64,000 nucleotides of DNA from Costus lasius (Eukaryota > Streptophyta > Magnoliopsida > Zingiberales > Costaceae): contig JANVAS020000222.1 in the NCBI GenBank assembly GCA_027563935.2, positions 3,472,001 through 3,536,000 on the forward strand, given 5' to 3'. A program made the translations under genes and the position numbers. Positions 59,001 to 64,000 of this stretch are shown piece by piece (the first letter of the stretch is position 1; every line of letters starts with the position of its first letter). The notes under the pieces were generated by a model that was given only the letters and a program-made list of their open reading frames with translations, ran no database searches and was not told where the DNA came from.

Positions 59001-59899
59001 AGTTCCTGTACATTTGAACAAATGTGAACTCCACATGCAGTGTCCAACACCCATGATATAGAAGAAGAAAACATGACCTCAGTCACGAATATACCTGAGC
59101 CAGAAGCGATGCTTCCCCTCTTATCTCCTTGGAGCGCTTTACAGTCCTTTTTCCAGTGACCCAGCTGGCCACAGTGGAAACACCTGTATTCCTTGGACCG
59201 CTTCACCTTCTGCTTCAGAGCCTTGCTGTAGCTCTTGACAGTGGCCTTGCCCTTCTTCCCCTTCTTCTTGTTCCTGGAAGGAACCATTAAGACAGAGGTC
59301 GAAGGCTTACCCTTCAGAGTCTCCTCAGTGGTCAAGAGCATATTCAGCAGCTCAGCCGGAGTACAATCGATTTTGTTCATATTAAAATTAATAATGAACG
59401 CGTCGAATGAAGGCGGGAGAGACTGCAGAATAATGTCCACAGCAAGCTCCTGGTTGATGGTATGCCCCAGTTTCTCTAGAGCCTCCTTGTGCCCAATCAT
59501 CTTGAGTACGTGAGCTCCCACTGGGCTCCCTTCAGCCAGTTTGCTCTGAAAGAAGAGCTTCGTCAAATTGTAGCGCTCTGTCCTCGCCTGTGCAGCATAC
59601 AGCATCTTGAGGTTCGCTATAATCTCTATAGCCGACATGTCCTCATGCTGACGCTGCAGCGGTGGCGTCATAGACGCTAGCATCAGGCAAGCGACATCAA
59701 TGCTATCATTGACGTGCTTTTCATAGGCTTCCCGAACCGCCCTTGCGGCGTTCGGAGCGGGCTGCGGCGGTATCGCCGTCTCGAGGACATACAGTTTCCT
59801 CTCTGCCTTAAGAACGATCTTAAGGTGTCCAAACCAGTCAGAGAAGTTCGGCCCAGCAAACTTCTCCCTTTCCAGTAGGGATCGCACATTGAAGTTCAT
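56018..59899 (-). CDS. gag-pol: Copy E gag-pol polyprotein, intact (1293 aa)
   Basis: Full-length frame colinear residue for residue with copy A: zinc knuckle C240 to C253, protease D286, integrase H420, H425, C451, C454 and D481, D544, E580, RT D882 and YVDD at 967-970, RNase H D1140, E1183, D1219. A few substitutions fall at positions conserved in the other copies, for example Trp for Arg in RT near residue 865 and Cys for Tyr near 1079, so activity may be reduced though no residue known to be catalytic is lost. The usual start is at 59899; a spliced start at 61874 would add ten residues. Confidence 0.97.
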   Translation of the reverse strand: MNFNVRSLLEREKFAGPNFSDWFGHLKIVLKAERKLYVLETAIPPQPAPNAARAVREAYEKHVNDSIDVACLMLASMTPPLQRQHEDMSAIEIIANLKMLYAAQARTERYNLTKLFFQSKLAEGSPVGAHVLKMIGHKEALEKLGHTINQELAVDIILQSLPPSFDAFIINFNMNKIDCTPAELLNMLLTTEETLKGKPSTSVLMVPSRNKKKGKKGKATVKSYSKALKQKVKRSKEYRCFHCGQLGHWKKDCKALQGDKRGSIASGSGIFVTEVMFSSSISWVLDTACGVHICSNVQELKRRRQVGQHEVDLRVGNGARVAAVAVGDYFISLPSGIVLELNNCYFVPSITKNIISIPALVRKGFSFECNISKCVLSLDNIVYATGSISNGLFMLDMECSIQQIDIKKAKYADDSTLLWHSRLGHINEKRIKRLHDHGLLGSFSYEEIDTCKACLLGKMTKSPFPRKGQRASGLLDLIHSDVCGPFSKHARGGYQYFITFTDDFSRYGYVYLMRHKSESFDKFKEFKNEVQNQLGRNIKALRSDRGGEYLSHAFTDYLKECGIISQLTPPGTPQWNGVSERRNRTLLDMVRSMMSQASLPNSFWGFALETAAKVLNRVPSKAVSKTPYELWYGKQPSLTFIRIWGCEAYVKKLASGKLESRSDKCIFVGYPKETKGYYFYDPKENKVFVARTAIFLEKEFLLQEASGREIKLDENPEEGQSDQAELDEPEPVERVIEQPEAQISREPRRSGRIRRQPERYDGVYIIDNDEPLTYADAVSGPESARWLEAMRAEMDSMSDNQVWDLVDPPPGVIPIGCKWIFKKKIDMDGNVVTYKGRLVAKGFKQIYGIDYDETFSPVAMFKSIWILFAIAAYYDYEIWQMDVKTAFLNGNLDEDVYMTQPEGFTNPADRHKICKLKKSIYGLKQASRSWNIRFDESVTEFGFIKNEDDPCVYKRFSGSVITFLVLYVDDILIIGNDIPEMHAVKAWLRKCFQMKDLGEAAYVLGVKIYRDRSKRLLGLCQSTYIDKVLERFHLENSKRGYLPVRHGLNLSKSQCPQTQTEKDEMDNTPYASAIGSIMCAMLCSRPDVAYGLSVTSRFQGNPGMAHWIAVKNILKYLRRTKDMFLIYGGQEELSIEGYTDASFQSDQDDFRSQSGYVFSLNGGAVVWKSFKQSTVADSTTEAEYVAASEASKEAVWIRKFVRELGVIPSSADPLVIFCDNTGAIAQAKEPRSHQKSKHIQRRFHLIREIIDRGEIKICKVHTDDNLADPLTKPLAQQKHEKHCNNMGLRFLNH

Positions 59900-60768
59900 G
59901 GTGTTCGTTGCTGCAGGTATCTACAACAATGCAAGAACAGCAAGGTCAGTATCAATGTATAAGAATCAATCAGGACTTAAGAAAGATTCTTTTTCTCACT
60001 ATTTTATCTGGCTGAAAAATCCAGCAAAACAGCCCGAAAGAGTAGAACTCTTTTAGTGAGATGGGATCCAGATTTCATACTTGGTCTCCGCGTCCCGCTC
60101 AGGCGAGATAAGATGCACAGAGAGTACAAGCACTAATCTCTGGTAGGCTGTCCCAGCCAATCGCCAACCCGTGCGATTCCCCTTCATCTGGGCAATCCAG
60201 CAGACTGTGCCAACTGAGTTGGTACAACACAGTCTCTGATCCCACAGATGGCTGCCTCCATGTGCTACCATATGCGCCACATATGTAGCCTACACGGTCA
60301 AGCTGACCCGACCTACTCCCTGGACCACCATGTGCTATGCTGAGCAACGAGAAGGGATAAATCCCTACTCTGTAACACACAGGTGTAATCCCGCACCGTC
60401 TGAAGATAGATGGACGTGCCCACTGAGTGGGTACAACACGGCTCCAACGATAATCAGAACAGTGAGGTTTCGCGTCAGAAGGCTTACGAGCTTGATATTT
60501 GATCGTTGGATTTTAACGGTCTTTTATCTTCTTCACTATCATGCAATTCCTATGGTGATAGCAGAAGATAAACTAATCATGCAATTCTAATATTTAAACA
60601 ATAAAAGAAAGCATGAATCTTATGTGGTAAAAGCCCATAGCCCTAGTGAGACCTTAACCTAAATTAAGTCTTCACTTGCTCTTCATGGGTCTTTAGCTGC
60701 TCATCTGGCCCAAACCAGGGCCCAAGCGCCATCTGCAGCATAGGTGCGCCCACCAGGAATATGCGCCT

Positions 60769-60943
60769 GGTCCTAGGGTCGAACCCTAGACCTCCCACCT
60801 GGTCCAGCCACTGCTGCATGCGCCTCTGCCAAGTGTGCTCTGTGCTCTTGTCTAATTAAATTACAAATTTAACTATCTAGACAAGATTGACACGCAGGTC
60901 AATTTCACATTATAAATTAATTAAACTGTGATTCGCAGATCAC
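60769..60943 (-). promoter_or_regulatory. Copy E leader hairpin cluster
   Basis: HP1 60928-60943, HP2 60887-60902, HP3 60847-60885, HP4 60769-60792 (TAGGG/CCCTA, loop TTCGA). Confidence 0.6.
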
Positions 60944-61698
60944 AAAAATAAAAATTAATTTACAATTAACTCCCAGGCACGCAGGCCCCAGCACAGCACA
61001 CATTAATAACGGGCAGCCCACATAAGAAAAATAAACAAGCATATGCAACATTCAAACATGTGATCCAACCAAGAAAATTAAATTTCGAAAACCCCATAGG
61101 TATCAATTTTAATTTCCTTATTCGCCCTTACTACCTTACAACGGTCCATTACTAGGGATCCACTCATCCAACCTAGTCAGATCCACTGCCCTTGCATGCA
61201 CCAAGTCCTAACTGACTTGAGTCGACCATAAGGTCAACCATGCATGCGCCAGGGCTGAACAACCACAATGAGGTCTGGCAAGCGGGTGTGACCCCGGGCC
61301 TAACTCATGTGTGTTCATAGGTTGTCTCAATCAGACATCGCTACACACCTGTCTGCAGTCGACCTATAGCCACCCCAGGCTTGCGCCAAGGTGCTATCTG
61401 GTCGACCCATTCAGGCTGTCAGATAATCTGATCAGACTGTTTGGATCTAACCTAGGGGGTGACTTCAACCCTAATAACCCGTCTAAGGGTTTATAGCAGG
61501 GCCTTAGATCTATAGTGAGCGCGCATGTAGTGAAGATTTGTAATAAATCCAAGATGCGCCAACAAGCAAAATAACAAAAACAAGTTTCGGCATGAAACAA
61601 GATAACATGTAAAGTCGCATGTTGTTAACTCTAGATCTAACGATTTAAAACATGGATCACGAAAACATGAAGCAATCATATAAGCATGCTATAACGCT

Positions 61699-61711
61699 GG
61701 CTCTGATACCA
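61699..61711 (-). other. Copy E primer-binding site
   Basis: TGGTATCAGAGCC on the minus strand. Confidence 0.92.
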
Positions 61712-61713
61712 AT

Positions 61714-63429
61714 TGAAAGAACCCCTTAAGATAAGGGGGGTCCCCTTCTAGGGGGAGCGAAAACCCTGATCAGGTGGCGCATAAATTTTTGGCAGCGGTA
61801 TTAAGGGTTTCAAAGGATCTATCACATGTTCATATAATCAACTTTAAGTAAACTTGAATTCATACCATGGCCATTTGCGTTGGATGGCGATTTGGAAGAA
61901 TAGAGAGCGAAATGGATCTCCTCCTTAGGTGGCGCACACAAGATGATCAATGCGCCTACTCCCTTGATGCTCCTTGTGCTAGCAAGGCTTCAAGGATGTC
62001 TTGCCGAATGGAAAGGAAAGGAGAGATCTTTGCTTGTTCAAATGTTCTCTCTTGTCGTCCACTCTTTCATCCATGAGAGAGCAAGAGACGAATGCTCAAG
62101 TTGGCGACGAGAGAAGGAGAAAACGAGAGATGAGGGCGCCTTTGGCGTGAGCGTGAGTCATGGTCACGTATGTGATCATGCTTTCTAAAAATAGAAAGCC
62201 ACTCACTCACTTGCGATCATGGGTTTACCCCATGCGCAAATCCCTCTAAGTTTGAACCATGCGCTCAACCAAATGAGCTGGTTCAAATCCATTTGGTTCA
62301 ATAACCAAATAAACCAAGCAATCAGTCCATACCACAATAAACCCTAAGGCTCTTGATCTGACCGTCGATCTCTTGATGCTGTTGATCTGACCGATCTAGC
62401 ATCCAATCTCTCGATCAAAGCTTACCGATCTCAAGCCCTAATCAATCAAACATGATTAGACCAGATCTCACTTACAATCAGAGATTAAATCCCTTTAAAC
62501 TGAACCCGAACAATTCAGTCCACACGATCTGACTTAAGTAAGCCATATCATCAAATTGTGCGACCCTGAGGGTTTCCTCTAAATGTCGGTAACGATAATT
62601 CTCATTATCACGATCAGTGAGGGGTATCTAGCAACACATCACTGTCTCCCAATATAAAGAAAAAAGTCTTCCAAGACTACACCCAAACCATAGCACAAGT
62701 GTGAATCAAGTCACAAGGCATGCATATTTCCTTTGCCACTGGATGTTCTTATTGGACAAGCCTGTCAAGCTTGTAACTCCAATATGATGAGCATGATTAG
62801 ATCAGATGAACACAGTCACCTGGGTATGGCCATACACTTTCTCAATCATCTCATCCAGGGGGCCCCTTTAGAACATCACACTCCTTAAACAAGGAGACGG
62901 CAATCCTATGTCTATCACTAGTGCCCTAACCTGATTCAAGCTCACCATCCAAGATAGTCTATAATCATTATGTTTCAAATGATATTGAACTACCTCAAAA
63001 CAATGACAATCATCATTTAGAAAACACAAGCGATCTCAAGTCAGAGGAAATGTGCCACTTGTCATATTCAAGGAATATTCACATTGTGACAAACAATTGA
63101 ACATCCTAGTAGGGTCTATCCAGTACATCCAATGTACCCATGAGTCTACATCTTATTCCATGCTCAAAGCACCCTATAAGATTAGAACACATATTAGTCT
63201 TGACCATATCAAGGCTGTCTCATGTTCACCAAGATATATCGACTAAGGACTTAACTGCATGTCAGCCTAGCTGAACAGCTTTGAGACATTATTCAGAAGA
63301 ACATATATTGCAGCAGACAATGTAGCTAACTGAATAACAACCATGCCTTTATAAACATAACAGTTTATTACATGATACTGATACATTCCCATAGGCCTCA
63401 AACATTAGCCTTAAGGGCATACCCCAACA
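61714..63429 (-). repeat. Copy E 5' LTR (1716 bp)
   Basis: Adjoins the PBS. Hairpin with GAGA loop at 62594-62609; dyad at 62180-62199; U5 start/donor motif at 61865-61874. Confidence 0.95.
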
Positions 63430-63434
63430 CGAGG

Positions 63435-63824
63435 GATCGCCCCTATTCTCGTCTTCACCTCTCGACGCCTCTCTCTCGTGTGGTGAGACTTCACGCAAAG
63501 GAGAAGAGGACTTGACAAAGCCAAGAGATCATCTCATCTTCCCTTCAAGCGATCAGGAGACTTGGAGATCCTTGCTAGCACAAGGAGCGACAAGGAGAAA
63601 GCCGTTTCTCATCTTGTGTGCGTCACCTTTGGAGGAGAGCCGCTCGCCCTCTTGCTTCCAAGATGCCATCCAAGAAATGGCAATGGTATGATCCTTGTGT
63701 TGATCTATACAAATTGTTAAGTTGATCTATGTTCATACATGCGATCTTAGGAAACCCTAGATTCCGCCCATGCAATTTTTTATATGCGCATGATTAGGGT
63801 TTCGCCCCCTTTAGGGAACTTTCA
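63435..63824 (+). repeat. Copy B 3' LTR, right piece
   Basis: Resumes after copy E and ends CTTTCA, followed by TSD ctatc. It carries the U5 motif ATG-GCA-ATG with GTATGA near 63678-63692. Confidence 0.94.
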
Positions 63825-64000
63825 CTATCATGTATGCAATGTTATGTACTCGCCCAGACGTCACTTATGGGTTAAGCGTGACCAGTCGGTTCCAAAGTAA
63901 TCCAGGGAAGGCACACTGGATTGCGGTCAAGAACATTTTGAAATATCTTCGGAGAACCAAAGATATGTTCTTGATTTATGGAGGTCAGGAAGAACTCAGT
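63825..64000 (+). pseudogene. gag-pol: Copy F pol fragment (start of RNase H), right piece
   Basis: After the ctatc duplication, 57 open codons from 63830 continue the F frame left at 6578, matching residues about 1078-1134 of copy A. It runs off the window edge. No stop or shift is seen. F is broken by copies B and G. Confidence 0.93.

Larger units (their letters stand above)
59900..61713 (-). other. Copy E untranslated leader
   Basis: 1814 bases with PBS, hairpin cluster and acceptor. No conserved protein. Confidence 0.87.
59921..61865 (-). other. Copy E predicted leader intron (1945 nt)
   Basis: ATG-GCC-ATG at 61874-61866, donor GTATGA from 61865, acceptor TGTAG ending at 59921. The 21-nt second exon (59920-59900) is in frame. 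Confidence 0.6.
54282..63429 (-). mobile_element. Copy E: complete Ty1/copia retrotransposon with intact gag-pol
   Basis: 9148 bp on the minus strand. TSDs are cgagg at 54277-54281 and 63430-63434. The 1716-bp LTRs, the longest here, differ at about nine positions by eye. It is inserted in the 3' LTR of copy B. All elements needed for autonomy are present. Confidence 0.97.
6579..63824 (+). mobile_element. Copy B: Ty1/copia retrotransposon carrying four nested insertions
   Basis: Without its insertions B is about 9.08 kb. The pieces are 5' LTR 6579-7169 plus 16238-17320, PBS 17323, leader 17321-18944 plus 30595-30780, gag-pol 30760-31726 plus 50025-52976, PPT, and 3' LTR 52997-54281 plus 63435-63824. 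TSDs are ctatc at 6574-6578 and 63825-63829. By eye the two LTRs differ at roughly 20 positions, more than any nested copy, which fits B being older than A, D and E. It is disabled by a gag frameshift and by the insertions. Confidence 0.95.

Noticed and set aside
1..64000. Host genes, rRNA, bacterial operons or ribosome-binding sites.
   Set aside because: Every base can be assigned to an LTR retrotransposon or its target duplication. No unassigned stretch is long enough for a gene.

Overview
This window is plant nuclear DNA made entirely of LTR retrotransposons; I see no host gene. The evidence for a plant is the primer-binding site TGGTATCAGAGC, which matches the 3' end of plant initiator-methionine tRNA, together with the Ty1/copia domain order gag-protease-integrase-RT-RNase H. 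The protein motifs, LTRs of about 1.7 kb and total length of about 9.1 kb fit the Angela/BARE-like part of Ty1/copia. That lineage call is from memory of the family. I cannot name the host species.

Nine copies of one family (called A to I here) are nested in each other. A tenth element, a probable Ty3/gypsy solo LTR, sits in the same stack. Copy F (+) is the outermost; only its RT/RNase H region shows, at 6425-6578 and 63825-64000. Copy G (-, 4645-6424, TSD taagg) and copy B (+, 6579-63824, TSD ctatc) inserted into F. Copy H (-, 1-4644) inserted into the leader of G. B was then hit four times: by A in its 5' LTR (+, 7170-16232, TSD aaagt), by the solo LTR in its leader (18945-30589, TSD cgcgg), by D in its protease region (+, 31727-50019, TSD agcat) and by E in its 3' LTR (-, 54282-63429, TSD cgagg). 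C (-, 19569-28724, TSD cttaa) lies inside the solo LTR, and I (+, 37597-46739, TSD cccct) lies inside D. The matching 5-bp TSDs account for every junction I could test.

A, E and I keep full-length gag-pol frames of 1293-1294 codons. I also shows no LTR difference by eye and is the best candidate for a recently active copy. C has one stop codon. D has two stops plus the I insertion. B has a frameshift plus its insertions.

The main new observation is a predicted spliced leader. Every copy whose 5' LTR is visible carries ATG-GCN-ATG (ATG-GCA-TTG in D) in U5, directly followed by a GT donor (GTGAGT, GTATGA or GTATAG). A conserved acceptor (ACTGAC, pyrimidine tract, TGTAG) lies 21 nt before the usual gag ATG. 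Splicing would put the U5 ATG in frame with gag. All four bases occur at the wobble position of the Ala codon, and copy B has lost the usual gag ATG yet stays open in this frame. The predicted intron (about 1.9-2.0 kb) contains the PBS and a set of RNA hairpins with compensatory changes between copies. Only unspliced RNA would therefore carry the priming and candidate packaging signals. A second covarying hairpin, with a GNRA-type tetraloop, is present in every complete LTR.
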